From assembly GCA_012972825.1 (NCBI GenBank), contig JABDHL010000009.1, positions 1 to 64,000 on the forward strand: a DNA stretch of 64,000 nucleotides, in the 5' to 3' direction. The translations under genes and the position numbers were made by a program. Origin of the DNA: Chlorobiaceae bacterium. GTDB taxonomy: Bacteria; Bacteroidota; Chlorobiia; Chlorobiales; Chlorobiaceae. Positions 45,354-54,759 of the stretch are shown piece by piece (within the stretch, counting starts at the first letter, position 1; each line of letters begins with the position of its first letter). The notes beneath the pieces are model-generated. The model saw only the letters and a list, made by a program, of their open reading frames with translations. It was not told where the DNA came from and searched no databases.

Positions 45354-46172
45354 ATGATTGTAAAAGTTGAACATTCCACCCTGTTTGAATATGATAATCC
45401 GATCTATGAAACAGCTACCGAAGTAAGACTGCACCCCGATAACAATCATGCGGCTCCGCAGCGGTGTGCCAGCTTCAAACTTATGGTCGATCCCCCAGCT
45501 ACTATTTTTGAATACACTGATTTCTACGGAAACATTGTCAATCATTTTAACCTGCTCCAGAGTCATAAACAGGTGAAAATCGTTGCAACTTCTGTGGTTG
45601 AAACCGGTATTGGCCACAGCGCAGCCTCGGAGAATGATGATATTTTTCTCATCGACTTTACCTGCCAGAGTCGCTATGTGCATTTTGATCAGGCAATACG
45701 CGATTTTTCATCCCGTTTTCCCGCCAATACCGACAGTTTTCAGCTTGCCGAGTCGATATGCAGGCACATCAATGAATCATTCATCTACGAGCCTGGAGTG
45801 ACGGACGTTCACAGTACCAGTGCTGTCGTCATGGCACTCGGACGTGGAGTCTGCCAGGATTTTGCCCATATCATGCTTGCTGCCTGCAGGTATCTCGGCG
45901 TGCCCGCCCGATACGTCAGCGGTTACCTTTTTGGAGGAAGCACTCCAGATGGACGGGATGAAGCAACCCACGCATGGTGTGAAGTTTATTGCGGTAAAGA
46001 GAAAGGGTGGATCGGGATGGATCCGACACACAGTACTCTCTTTGCTGATGACCGGTATATCAAAATCGGTTCTGGAAGAGACTATGATGACGTTCCGCCA
46101 GTACGCGGCACCTATAAAGGCAATGGACTGGAAACTCTGAGCGTATCGGTCAAAGTCAGCTCAATGGAATAA
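45354..46172 (+). CDS. Transglutaminase-like cysteine protease family protein
   Basis: This 272-residue protein has the N-terminal beta-domain found in bacterial transglutaminases of this group and a papain-like transglutaminase core. The catalytic Cys is in GRGVCQDFAHIMLAACRYLG, the His in DEATHAWCEVY, and the Asp in GMDPTHS. Such enzymes cleave or form isopeptide bonds. In the trio it may process the peptide made by the ATP-grasp protein. No signal peptide is present, so it probably works in the cytoplasm. The gene is followed by a hairpin between convergent genes. Confidence 0.92.
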   Translation: MIVKVEHSTLFEYDNPIYETATEVRLHPDNNHAAPQRCASFKLMVDPPATIFEYTDFYGNIVNHFNLLQSHKQVKIVATSVVETGIGHSAASENDDIFLIDFTCQSRYVHFDQAIRDFSSRFPANTDSFQLAESICRHINESFIYEPGVTDVHSTSAVVMALGRGVCQDFAHIMLAACRYLGVPARYVSGYLFGGSTPDGRDEATHAWCEVYCGKEKGWIGMDPTHSTLFADDRYIKIGSGRDYDDVPPVRGTYKGNGLETLSVSVKVSSME

Positions 46173-46197
46173 CATGGCAAGTGAACAGATTACCCGG

Positions 46198-46224
46198 CCC
46201 CGACATGGCAGATACATGCCGGGG
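46198..46224. terminator. GC-rich hairpin between convergent genes
   Basis: CCCCGACATG pairs with CATGCCGGGG, with one mismatch and a seven-base loop, and further G/C pairs extend it. There is no T-run on either side, so it is a weak terminator candidate or processing site between the transglutaminase gene and the kinase gene. Confidence 0.6.
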
Positions 46225-46243
46225 GTTCATTGAAAGTCAATGC

Positions 46244-48733
46244 CTAATGAACAACAGCCGCGGAACTTAAGAGTGCATTGATTTTTACTGACAACTCATT
46301 ACTCAAAAAGGGCTTCCGGATAATGCTCACTCCGAATTCCTGACCCAAAAGCCCGTTTCGAGCAGTTATAATGCTATCAGAACCTGACATAAACAGGGTT
46401 TTTAACTTGGGAAAGATCGCCATAAGTTGTTTTGAAAGATCGCAGCCGTTCATTTCCGCCAGGACTGTATCGACAAGAAGAAGATCAATAGTACCCTGGT
46501 ATTCATTTGCAAACCTGACAGCTTCATCGGATGTATCAAACGCATGTACAGTATATCCTGTTTTTTCAAGCATACGCTTATAAAGATTCAGGGTATCCGG
46601 TTCATCTTCGACCAGCAGTATCGTTTCTTTCAACTCCAGGCTGGGGGAAAGCAGCGGGTCTTCAGAGAAATAGCTGTCCCCTATATATTTCGGCAAATAG
46701 AGAGTAAAGGTGCTTCCCTTGCCCCACTCAGTCTGGCAATCGATATATCCCTGGTTCTGTTTGGCAATGCCATAGGCAATCGACAAACCAAGACCCATGG
46801 CTTTTCCGGCATCACGGGCAGTAAAAAAAGGTTCGAAAATATGGGGAAGATTCTTTTTTTCAATCCCGATGCCATTATCGGTCACAGCAAGCGAAACATA
46901 GCTGCCGGGAAGGAGAAACGGGTGATCGGCTGCACAATCTTGTTGATCAATTGAAATCCGGCTGCTTCCAATGGTGATCTGACCGTTTCCGGCTATTGCA
47001 TCACGGGCATTGAAACAGAGAATGGCAAGAAGCTGATCAATTTGCGAGGGATCAATTTTTACCAGAGTATTTTGTCTGTCAGGTATCCAGACAAGCGAAA
47101 TATTTTGGCCGATAAGCTCTCTCAGCGCACTCAGCTTATCTTCAACAAGGATGTTCAACTCGAGAACGATTGGCATTACAGCACCACTGCGAGCAAAAGT
47201 CAAGAGTTGACCCATCATATCGGCATAACTGCAAGTACTTTCCAGAATATCCTTCAAGTTATTTACAAGCGAGGTACTTAAGGGTTGGTGTTCCAGCGCC
47301 ATCTTGACGTTAACAAGAATGCTATCGAGCATATGACTGTAATTACAACCCATTCTTTTGATAAAACTTCCTACAAATGCCATTTTCTGAGCCTGAATCA
47401 ACGATGCGAGAACGTTCTTTTCAGACTTCTCCGCACGCTTGCGGATAACAAGATCTCTGGCAAGATCCGCAAAACTTTTCACCACACATTCATCGTACTT
47501 ATCATAATTTGAAGATTTACCCCCAACCCCTATAATCGCTGTAACCATCTCACCTTTGAAGATGGGCACAACCAATGTACGCCTGAATTTCGAATGAATA
47601 TCCGGTCTATTGATGATACTCTCGACGCAACTGCATTCATTATGAATCACGCTGCTCTGCGCTCGTAATGCTTCGACAAATAGCTCCACCTGGTTTAATA
47701 AGCCTGGTGCGCCATCTCCTTCCTCATCACCCATCTGCTTGTCCAAATTGCCGGACACAACCTGCAGGGCATGTTCACCCATATCATCATTGAGAAAGTA
47801 GCAAAATCCGATCGCACTTTCGGTAAGGCGTTCAGCCTCATGCAGCGTAACCTGAAGCAGTTCTTCAATTGAACAGGAATCAGCCTGGTCAAAAAGGCTG
47901 TTGCGAAATAGAGAATGAAATTCTAAGCCTTTGCGCGCTGTGACATCATGGAGCAAGCCTATTATGATGGGATTTCCCTTGCCTGCAACATATTGTAAAT
48001 GCAACTCCCCCCAAAAAAGGGATCCATTTTTTCTGCGAAAGTGCAATTCGAGAATCGGAGCCGGAAGGTGATTAGTGCCGGTGTTTCTTATGGCGTCAAG
48101 AGTTCCGGAAATTTCATTTTCATCTTCAAGAAATCCGGCAAACGATTTCCCTGTCATTTCATCCGGCATAAACCCAAACATGTTTTCAGAATCCGGCGAA
48201 ACATAACTCAATATAGAGTTGGCATCAACGGTAAAAGCAACCCCATCAAGGTGCTCAGCAATGGAACGAAACTTGTCTGCTGTCTGAATCAGATTATCTT
48301 CCTCGCGTTTACGAGCGGTGATATCGAGTATCATACAAATAACGAAAGGGTTACCCTCTATCATTATCCTCCTGCCCGTCATCATGAACCAGCGTAATTC
48401 CTGCTCTCCCTGAAAAAGAACCCTTGCTTCTGCAGTTTCTCCGCAGCCGTTTGTAAGGACACTCACCAATTTTTCTTTTATCAGCGGCTGATCAGCATGA
48501 TAAATCATCTTGTCAATGACATTAATACGATCTTTCCTTCTGCGAAGTTTGACTGCTGCTTTTTGTGGGAAAGAGTCACTCCAACTGACAAAATACCCTT
48601 TGGTATCAATAACGAAAACGGAATGGAGAACAACCTCTGAAATGCCATTGCTTGCCACCTGCATATCCGATCCGAAATGTTTCCGGCTGACGGTATGCAT
48701 GTCTGTTCTTTTACTGCACCTGGTTTTCTGCAT
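46244..48733 (-). CDS. Hybrid sensor histidine kinase (PAS-PAS-GAF-kinase-receiver) lacking the phospho-accepting His
   Basis: This 829-residue soluble protein has two PAS domains (about 25-140 and 150-275; the second with VDANSILSYVSPDSE), a GAF domain (280-440), a dimerisation helix, a GHKL ATPase domain (about 555-685: NARDA, DNGIGI, GLGLSIAYGIAKQ, GKGSTF) and a receiver (about 705-825) with Asp755 in LLVDTVL and the Lys in IRKPF. In the dimerisation helix QAQKMAFVGSFIKRMGCNYS aligns with [20 protein letters not shown] of ordinary hybrid kinases, so Cys463 stands where the phosphorylated His should be. ATP binding and the receiver appear intact. It could work through a partner or be inactive as a kinase. 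Confidence 0.85.
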   Translation of the reverse strand: MQKTRCSKRTDMHTVSRKHFGSDMQVASNGISEVVLHSVFVIDTKGYFVSWSDSFPQKAAVKLRRRKDRINVIDKMIYHADQPLIKEKLVSVLTNGCGETAEARVLFQGEQELRWFMMTGRRIMIEGNPFVICMILDITARKREEDNLIQTADKFRSIAEHLDGVAFTVDANSILSYVSPDSENMFGFMPDEMTGKSFAGFLEDENEISGTLDAIRNTGTNHLPAPILELHFRRKNGSLFWGELHLQYVAGKGNPIIIGLLHDVTARKGLEFHSLFRNSLFDQADSCSIEELLQVTLHEAERLTESAIGFCYFLNDDMGEHALQVVSGNLDKQMGDEEGDGAPGLLNQVELFVEALRAQSSVIHNECSCVESIINRPDIHSKFRRTLVVPIFKGEMVTAIIGVGGKSSNYDKYDECVVKSFADLARDLVIRKRAEKSEKNVLASLIQAQKMAFVGSFIKRMGCNYSHMLDSILVNVKMALEHQPLSTSLVNNLKDILESTCSYADMMGQLLTFARSGAVMPIVLELNILVEDKLSALRELIGQNISLVWIPDRQNTLVKIDPSQIDQLLAILCFNARDAIAGNGQITIGSSRISIDQQDCAADHPFLLPGSYVSLAVTDNGIGIEKKNLPHIFEPFFTARDAGKAMGLGLSIAYGIAKQNQGYIDCQTEWGKGSTFTLYLPKYIGDSYFSEDPLLSPSLELKETILLVEDEPDTLNLYKRMLEKTGYTVHAFDTSDEAVRFANEYQGTIDLLLVDTVLAEMNGCDLSKQLMAIFPKLKTLFMSGSDSIITARNGLLGQEFGVSIIRKPFLSNELSVKINALLSSAAVVH

Positions 48734-48910
48734 GGGTATGGGGTTAAATTCTAAAAGTCCAAATCCTTGGGGAAAAAGAATAGAATAAAGGTCCCGTGCA
48801 GCTCTAAGTCCATCATAGGTAACGTGCTGGATATCAGTATAGAGGCAAGTGTTCGGCTGCTAAAAAAAGTATAAACTACGTTTTAACATGATCAATGTAG
48901 CATTATTTAA

Positions 48911-48940
48911 TTTATAATACGTCAATAAACGTATTATAAA
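48911..48940. promoter_or_regulatory. Perfect 12-bp inverted repeat, candidate operator
   Basis: TTTATAATACGT, six bases, then ACGTATTATAAA. This lies in the 332-base gap (48734-49065) between the hybrid kinase and tgt, which are divergent, about 126 bases upstream of the tgt start. The size and perfect symmetry suit a dimeric regulator binding site. No regulator gene is adjacent. The rest of the gap is AT-rich and shows no gene. Confidence 0.6.
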
Positions 48941-49065
48941 TATATTATTTTCAAAATTACACACACTCATGACATATTTTCCGATTGGACATTATCGACA
49001 TGAAAAGCGGACAATAGCCCTGTTCCAAACTTTTTTTTATGCTGGTCATTGTCTACCTTGTCACT

Positions 49066-50199
49066 ATGAAATTCAGCATCATCAGCACAGATCCTCACTC
49101 TTCCGCCCGATGTGGAGTTTTTCAAACCGCCCATGGGATTGTCACTACTCCGGTCTTTATGCCTGTTGGTACGCGCGCAAGCGTCAAGTCGATTGAACCC
49201 CGGGAACTGAAAGAGATCAACGTTCTCATCATTCTGGCCAATACCTATCATCTCTACCTGAAACCCGGAAATGACATTCTTTTGAAAGCTGGGGGTGTGC
49301 ACCGGTTTATGAACTGGGATGGGCCACTCTTGACGGACAGCGGCGGATACCAGGTCTACTCGCTCTCTCTGCTGCGCAAGATCACGGAGGAGGGAGTCAT
49401 GTTCAAATCGCATCTTGATGGTTCGAGACAGCATTTCACCCCTGAAAATGTTATTGAAACCCAGCGTATTATCGGCAGCGACATCATGATGCCACTTGAT
49501 GAGTGCCCTCCATCAACAGCTGAAAAGGAGTATATCCGTCGATCAGGGGAACTCACTATCCGCTGGGCAGAACGTGCCAGACAACATTTTTCAGCTACTT
49601 CTCCCCTTTACGGTCACGAACAATACCTTTTTGGGATCACACAAGGCGGCACCCATGAAGATCTGCGCACAATTTCGACAAAAGCTCTGGTCGATCTTGA
49701 TTTTGACGCATATGCAATAGGAGGAATGGCTGTCGGAGAGCCTGCTCTGGAAATGTACCGTATCATTGAATTATCTCATACACTTCTTCCCGAAGAGAAA
49801 CCACGCTACCTCATGGGGGTTGGCACTCCGGAAAACATCCTGAACGCTATCGAACGCGGCGTCGATATGTTTGACTGCGTTATCCCTACCCGTGAAGGAA
49901 GAAACGGAAGGGTCTATACCCGCCATGGAAAGATGAATTTGCGCTCGGCACGCTATGCTGCTGATTTTACCTCAATCGATGAAGGGTTCGACAACCATGT
50001 CTGCCGAAACTTTTCGCGCGCTTATATCCGCCACCTTCTGAACGTTGGTGAAATTCTCGGTCTGAAACTATGCACACTGCAGAATATTTCATTTTTCATG
50101 TGGCTTACGGCAACGGCACGAACACAGATACAAAACGGTTCTTTCATAGAGTGGAAAACAGATTTTCTCGAAAGATTCAACAGCAATGAAAAAGCATAA
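49066..50199 (+). CDS. tgt: tRNA-guanine transglycosylase, zinc-site variant
   Basis: The ATG at 49066 (377 residues) is chosen because the family begins with F-x-I; the frame is open nine codons upstream. The enzyme exchanges guanine 34 of Asn, Asp, His and Tyr tRNAs for preQ1. Catalytic parts look intact: LTDSGGYQVYSL, GGMAVGEP and the nucleophile Asp in FDCVIPTREGRNG. The zinc site does not: the usual ECDCYTC is GFDNHVC (Phe308, Asn310, Cys313) and the distal His is Gln339 (TLQNI), at the normal spacing. Three of four ligands are missing. The stop overlaps rimO by 14 bases. Confidence 0.92.
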   Translation: MKFSIISTDPHSSARCGVFQTAHGIVTTPVFMPVGTRASVKSIEPRELKEINVLIILANTYHLYLKPGNDILLKAGGVHRFMNWDGPLLTDSGGYQVYSLSLLRKITEEGVMFKSHLDGSRQHFTPENVIETQRIIGSDIMMPLDECPPSTAEKEYIRRSGELTIRWAERARQHFSATSPLYGHEQYLFGITQGGTHEDLRTISTKALVDLDFDAYAIGGMAVGEPALEMYRIIELSHTLLPEEKPRYLMGVGTPENILNAIERGVDMFDCVIPTREGRNGRVYTRHGKMNLRSARYAADFTSIDEGFDNHVCRNFSRAYIRHLLNVGEILGLKLCTLQNISFFMWLTATARTQIQNGSFIEWKTDFLERFNSNEKA

Positions 50200-51478
50200 A
50201 GTATTTCTTCTGAGTCTTGGCTGCTCAAAAAACACGGTCGATTCGGAGCGTCTGATGGCTCAGGCTGAAGCTTCGGGCATCATTTTTACCGAGCAGGCAG
50301 ATGATGCAGAGACCATTCTCATCAATTCCTGCGGCTTTATTGCTGATGCTAAAGAGGAATCCATCAACGAAACTCTTGCCGCTATCGATAAAAAAGCTGA
50401 GGGTGTCATTAAACGGGTTTATGTAATGGGATGCCTCACTGAACTTCACAGACAGGAACTTCAAGAAGAGATGCCTGAGGTCGACGGTTTTTTTGGCACA
50501 AGAGAACTCTTCGAAGTGCTTACCGCTCTAGGGGCTGAGTATCGTGAAGAGCTCTACGATCATCGCACTCTGCTTACACCTCCCCATTATTCTTATCTCA
50601 AAATTGCTGAAGGATGCAACCGTACCTGTTCGTTCTGCTCTATCCCGAAAATCAGGGGGAGATACAAAAGCCAGCCCATTGAACAGCTGCTGAGAGAAGC
50701 TGCTCTGCTGCAGGCCTCGGGCGTCAAGGAACTGAATGTGATTGCTCAGGATATAAGCCTTTATGGGTATGACCTTGCAGGGAAAACATTGCTGAACGAT
50801 CTTGTGCTGCGCCTTTCAGACATTGGGTTTGACTGGATCAGGTTGCTCTATGCTTACCCTGTCAACTTCCCGCTTGAGGTGATTGATACCATGCGTGAGC
50901 GTGAGAATATCTGCAACTACCTCGATATTCCACTGCAGCATTGCAATAGCCGCATCCTGCAATCGATGAACCGCGGCATCAATAAAAATGAGACAATCCG
51001 ACTCATTGAGAACATCCGCGAGAGAAACCCGGACATCCGGCTCCGAACTACTTTGATCACCGGTTATCCGGGTGAAACACGGGAGGAGTTTGAAGAACTG
51101 CTGGGGTTCGTTGAAACAAGCAGGTTTGACAGACTGGGCTGCTTCCCTTACTTCCATGAAGAGCATGCGCCGGCTTATGCTTTAACGGAAACACTCAGCA
51201 CTGAAGAAAAACAGGAACGTGCCGCTGAGATCATGGAACTGCAGGAAGAAGTTTCGGAAGAGAAGAACCGGTTATTCGATGGAACAGTGGTAAAAGTGCT
51301 GATCGACCAGATCGAGGGAGAAAATGCTTTCGGCAGAACGGAATATGATGCTCCTGAGGTTGATAATGAATGTATCCTTGCGTTTGGCGATATACCGGTC
51401 ACCCTCGGTTTATTCTACATGGCAACAATTACGGACACTACTGCCTTTGATCTGCATGGTTCAGTAGTTGAGTTATGA
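50186..51478 (+). CDS. rimO: Ribosomal protein S12 methylthiotransferase RimO
   Basis: This 430-residue radical-SAM enzyme adds a methylthio group to Asp88 of ribosomal protein S12. The N-terminal cluster domain has three Cys (LGCSKNTVDSE, NSCGFI, GCLTE), followed by the radical-SAM motif CNRTCSFCSIPKIRG and a C-terminal TRAM-type domain (about 365-430). SLGCSKNTVDSE and the IPKIRG segment favour RimO over MiaB. Start overlaps tgt and its stop overlaps the next gene by four bases, so all three are cotranscribed. Confidence 0.95.
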   Translation: MKKHKVFLLSLGCSKNTVDSERLMAQAEASGIIFTEQADDAETILINSCGFIADAKEESINETLAAIDKKAEGVIKRVYVMGCLTELHRQELQEEMPEVDGFFGTRELFEVLTALGAEYREELYDHRTLLTPPHYSYLKIAEGCNRTCSFCSIPKIRGRYKSQPIEQLLREAALLQASGVKELNVIAQDISLYGYDLAGKTLLNDLVLRLSDIGFDWIRLLYAYPVNFPLEVIDTMRERENICNYLDIPLQHCNSRILQSMNRGINKNETIRLIENIRERNPDIRLRTTLITGYPGETREEFEELLGFVETSRFDRLGCFPYFHEEHAPAYALTETLSTEEKQERAAEIMELQEEVSEEKNRLFDGTVVKVLIDQIEGENAFGRTEYDAPEVDNECILAFGDIPVTLGLFYMATITDTTAFDLHGSVVEL

Positions 51479-52458
51479 GCATACGATATATCAAATCCTT
51501 TCATCCTGTTGCTGTTGACAGCTTATCAGGAAAAGTGCTCTCTCAGGTACGGAAAGAGTTTGGAGCGGAGGTTGAGCCGTTAACCCTGCACAGACCGGTA
51601 CCGGAACTTTTAGCGGGAGCCTGGATGGCATGCAGGGAGACACTGCTCGCCGGCAACGGAGATCGTGATGCCAAAGAGCTTGTTGCCACCGCCGTATCAA
51701 CCATCAACCGCTGCCCTTACTGCATCGATGCGCACAGCATCATGCTGATGGAAGCTTCAGGACATGATTATCCGGAAGCGCTTGCAGATCCTAAATTGAA
51801 CGCAATTGCCACATGGGCATCAGCCACACTCACACCTGGTTCAGCGATTCTGCATTCACCTCCCTTTTCTGACGTTGAAGCCCCGGCATTTATAGGAACC
51901 GCCGTCTTTTTCCACTACATCAACCGCATAGTCACGATTCTGCTTGGCAATTCTCCCCTGCCATTTTCCAGCGGGCTTCCTAAAAAGGTTTCACTGCATC
52001 TTGCCGCATGGTTTTTCGGGGGTGCTATCCGCCTCGTGAAGGCCCCTGGAGCATCGCTTGATCTCCTGGCGGAAGCTACATTGCCTGACGATCTGTCTTG
52101 GACAAAAGCCTCTCTGCCGATAGCAGGTGCTTTTGCCCGATTTGCGAACGCAGTAGAACAGGCTGGTGTATCGTCTCTCTCGGAAGCGGTCCGGGCAACA
52201 GTCAGCACATCGGCACTGAACTGGGATGGCAGTAACCCGGGCATGAATGATGGATGGTATGAAAACGAAATCGCTCATCTTCCGGGAGCAGACAAGATAG
52301 CAGGAACATTAGCATTCCTCACGGCATTTGCCCCCCACAGGGTTGATGAAAAAACTGTTCGAGCTTTTTCAGAGCACTTCCCCGGTGACGACATATTGAT
52401 CTCAGCTCTTGCGTGGAGCAGTTTCACCGCTGCCAGAAAAATTGGTTCGTGGCTTTAA
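51475..52458 (+). CDS. AhpD/carboxymuconolactone decarboxylase-like protein
   Basis: This 327-residue protein has the AhpD core signature in its first half: STINRCPYCIDAHSIMLMEA, with a CxxC and the following His used in peroxide reduction by alkylhydroperoxidases. The second half is a longer helical region without a recognised family. AhpD-like proteins with CxxC can relay electrons to peroxiredoxins. Its start lies inside the rimO stop (ATGA overlap). No peroxiredoxin gene is adjacent. Confidence 0.8.
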   Translation: MSIRYIKSFHPVAVDSLSGKVLSQVRKEFGAEVEPLTLHRPVPELLAGAWMACRETLLAGNGDRDAKELVATAVSTINRCPYCIDAHSIMLMEASGHDYPEALADPKLNAIATWASATLTPGSAILHSPPFSDVEAPAFIGTAVFFHYINRIVTILLGNSPLPFSSGLPKKVSLHLAAWFFGGAIRLVKAPGASLDLLAEATLPDDLSWTKASLPIAGAFARFANAVEQAGVSSLSEAVRATVSTSALNWDGSNPGMNDGWYENEIAHLPGADKIAGTLAFLTAFAPHRVDEKTVRAFSEHFPGDDILISALAWSSFTAARKIGSWL

Positions 52459-52486
52459 AAAACCGGTACTCAACCAGTCATAATTT

Positions 52487-52595
52487 GTGAATCAGAGCTT
52501 TGAAGAGTCATACCATATTTATGGTATTTTTATGGTATATGCTTGGAGAGGTTGAAAAGATTGGGTTTTATTAACAATCGTGAATCAAACTTTGA
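52487..52595 (+). promoter_or_regulatory. Upstream region with dyad and direct repeats before the sulfate transporter
   Basis: At 52510-52538 the dyad ATACCATATTTATGGTAT is followed by a further ATGGTAT. It lies between two direct copies of GTGAATCA-x-AGCTTTGA-like sequence (52487 and 52580, 93 bases apart). This looks like an operator or promoter region of the sulfate transporter genes. No gene lies within 52459-52804. Confidence 0.5.
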
Positions 52596-52675
52596 GACTA
52601 TGAGCATTGCATCTGAAAGAAATTTCCTCTGCTCCAGCAGTTGCTGCTGTCAAATAATGGAGTATGCAGCCTTTT

Positions 52676-52760
52676 GGAAATCCGGTTCGTGTAGATAGTG
52701 CCAGTTTGCACTTTTGCCACGGCCGGTTCCTGAGAATGCAGAGAACCGGCTTTTTTTTTG
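52676..52760 (+). promoter_or_regulatory. Leader with intrinsic terminator and competing copy of its 5' arm
   Basis: An intrinsic terminator (GCCGGTTC at 52722-52729, GAACCGGC at 52743-52750, then nine T) lies 45 bases before the sulfate-binding protein start. A second CCGGTTC at 52682-52688 can pair with the same 3' arm, and a small hairpin (GTGC/GCAC at about 52698-52711) lies between. Such competing arms suggest transcription attenuation; known sulfur riboswitch classes were not recognised. Confidence 0.5.
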
Positions 52761-52804
52761 CCATAATTTTTTTGAACATTTTAACATATTACAAGGAGAA
52801 GAGC

Positions 52805-53821
52805 ATGAATCTTCAAGGAATAAAAAAAATAACGCTTGCGGCAACGATTATTCTGGCCTCGGGGATAACCGGAACAATAGCTCAAGCGGCGGGAAGTGCC
52901 ACACTGCTTAATGTTTCGTATGACCCTACGCGGGAGCTCTATCAAAGCGAAAACAATGCTTTTATTCAGTATTGGCAAAAGAAAAGCGGTCAGACTGTTG
53001 TAATCAACCAGTCGCACGGTGGATCAGGAAAGCAGGCTCGTGCTGTCATTGACGGACTGGAAGCTGATGTGGTAACTCTTGCTCTTGCTTATGATATCGA
53101 TGCGATTGCTGACAGTAAACTTCTCGATATCAACTGGCAGAAGAGACTGGCCAACAACAGCACTCCTTATACCTCCACCATCGTCTTTGTTGTCAGAAAA
53201 GGAAATCCAAAGCAGATCAAAAACTGGGATGACCTTATTAAACCGGGTGTATCAGTAATCACTCCAAACCCGAAAACTTCAGGTGGTGCTCGCTGGAACT
53301 ACCTGGCGGCATGGGGTTACAAGCAAAAACAGACCGGCTCTCCTGAACAGGCAAAAAATTTCATCAAGGCATTATACAAGAATGTACCTGTGCTTGATAC
53401 CGGTGCCCGTGGCTCGACCTTGAGCTTTGCTCAGCGCGGACTGGGCGATGTGCTTATTGCCTGGGAAAATGAAGCTCACCTGATTCTTAAAGAGTTCGGT
53501 TCTGACAAGTATGAAATTGTCTCTCCGGCTGTAAGCATCCTGGCTGAACCACCAGTAGCTGTTGTGGATAAAAATGTTGCGAAGCACGGTACCCGTAAAC
53601 TTGCAGAAGCCTACCTGAACTTCCTCTATACACCACAAGCACAGGACATCGTAGCAGAAAACTTTTACCGCCCACGCAATCCTGCCGCTTTGAAAAAATA
53701 TGCTGCAAACTTTCCTAACATCAAGCTCTTTACACTGGGCGAAGTGTTCGGAAACTGGCGCACTGCACAGAAAACCCATTTTAACGACGGCGGCGTTTTC
53801 GATCAGATCTATACCCCCTGA
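52805..53821 (+). CDS. sbp: Sulfate/thiosulfate ABC transporter, periplasmic binding protein
   Basis: Starting at 52805 (338 residues) with a strong ribosome binding site (AAGGAG), the protein has a signal peptide (about 1-30, cut near AQAAG) and the sulfate-binding motifs [56 protein letters not shown] and [17 protein letters not shown]. It delivers sulfate, and possibly thiosulfate, to the CysTW permease. It is the first gene of sbp-cysT-cysW-cysA. Confidence 0.96.
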   Translation: MNLQGIKKITLAATIILASGITGTIAQAAGSATLLNVSYDPTRELYQSENNAFIQYWQKKSGQTVVINQSHGGSGKQARAVIDGLEADVVTLALAYDIDAIADSKLLDINWQKRLANNSTPYTSTIVFVVRKGNPKQIKNWDDLIKPGVSVITPNPKTSGGARWNYLAAWGYKQKQTGSPEQAKNFIKALYKNVPVLDTGARGSTLSFAQRGLGDVLIAWENEAHLILKEFGSDKYEIVSPAVSILAEPPVAVVDKNVAKHGTRKLAEAYLNFLYTPQAQDIVAENFYRPRNPAALKKYAANFPNIKLFTLGEVFGNWRTAQKTHFNDGGVFDQIYTP

Positions 53822-53919
53822 CGCGGGTTATAAACCATTGAGCTGCTGAACAATTTTTAGGAAAACAGGATACACCCCCATTTCTGTTTTCCTCTGCAGT
53901 TCGTACCAAAACATTACCA

Positions 53920-54756
53920 ATGGCATTGTTTCAGACAAAAAGACGCAACATTCTACCAGGTTTCGGACTGTCGATGGGGTACACGGTCTTCTACCTTTCG
54001 GCAATTGTCATTGTGCCACTGAGCATGATATTCTTTCATACCATTCCTATGGGATGGGAACCATTTGTGAATGCTGTAACAGCACCTCGTGTTCTTGCAT
54101 CTTACAGACTGAGTTTTTCTACAGCTTTCTTTGCTGCGATATTTGATGCCTTTGCAGGCCTCCTGACTGCATGGGTACTGGTGCGTTATCGTTTCCCCGG
54201 TAAAGGGCTGCTGGACGCCCTTGTCGATCTGCCTTTCGCCCTGCCAACGGCAGTAGCCGGCATCTGCTTTGCAACTCTTTATTCACCAATGGGCTGGTTT
54301 GGACAGATCCTCGCTCACTGGAACCTGCAGATCATCAACACACCTACAGGAATAGTGATTGCACTGATATTTATCGGCTTCCCGTTTGTTGTCCGCACTA
54401 TTCAGCCTGTTCTTGAAGAGGTGGAACAGGAGATTGAAGAGGCTGCGCACTGCCTTGGAGCAACACGGTGGCAGACCTTCAGGAAAATCCTTCTTCCTCA
54501 TCTCTTCCCTGCTCTGCTTACGGGAGTCACTCTCGCTTTTGCCCGAGGCATCGGAGAGTACGGATCAGTAATCTTCATCGCAGGCAATCTGCCGATGAAA
54601 ACCGAGATCGCTCCATTGATGATTATGTCGAAGCTCGATCAGTTTGACTATGCTGGAGCGTCAGCCGTTGCGCTTGTGCTTCTCTGTATTTCATTTTCCA
54701 TGCTTCTGCTGCTGAATGCAGTGCAGGAGTGGCAACAGAAAGAATACAATTCATAA
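53920..54756 (+). CDS. cysT: Sulfate/thiosulfate ABC transporter permease CysT
   Basis: This 278-residue membrane protein has six membrane segments and the ABC-binding EAA loop EEAAHCLGATRWQTFRKILLP, with a GIGEYGSVIFIAGNLP segment typical of CysT (CysU). It forms the channel together with CysW. It starts 98 bases after the sbp stop and ends three bases before cysW. Confidence 0.95.
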   Translation: MALFQTKRRNILPGFGLSMGYTVFYLSAIVIVPLSMIFFHTIPMGWEPFVNAVTAPRVLASYRLSFSTAFFAAIFDAFAGLLTAWVLVRYRFPGKGLLDALVDLPFALPTAVAGICFATLYSPMGWFGQILAHWNLQIINTPTGIVIALIFIGFPFVVRTIQPVLEEVEQEIEEAAHCLGATRWQTFRKILLPHLFPALLTGVTLAFARGIGEYGSVIFIAGNLPMKTEIAPLMIMSKLDQFDYAGASAVALVLLCISFSMLLLLNAVQEWQQKEYNS

Positions 54757-54759
54757 TCC

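Noticed and set aside
48967-49434. Minus-strand frame of 155 residues over the start of tgt
   Set aside because: Shadow of the certain tgt gene; no ribosome binding site or known motif.
52676-52760. Known riboswitch (SAM, cobalamin, Moco) before the sulfate transporter
   Set aside because: None of the conserved core sequences of these classes could be matched by eye.
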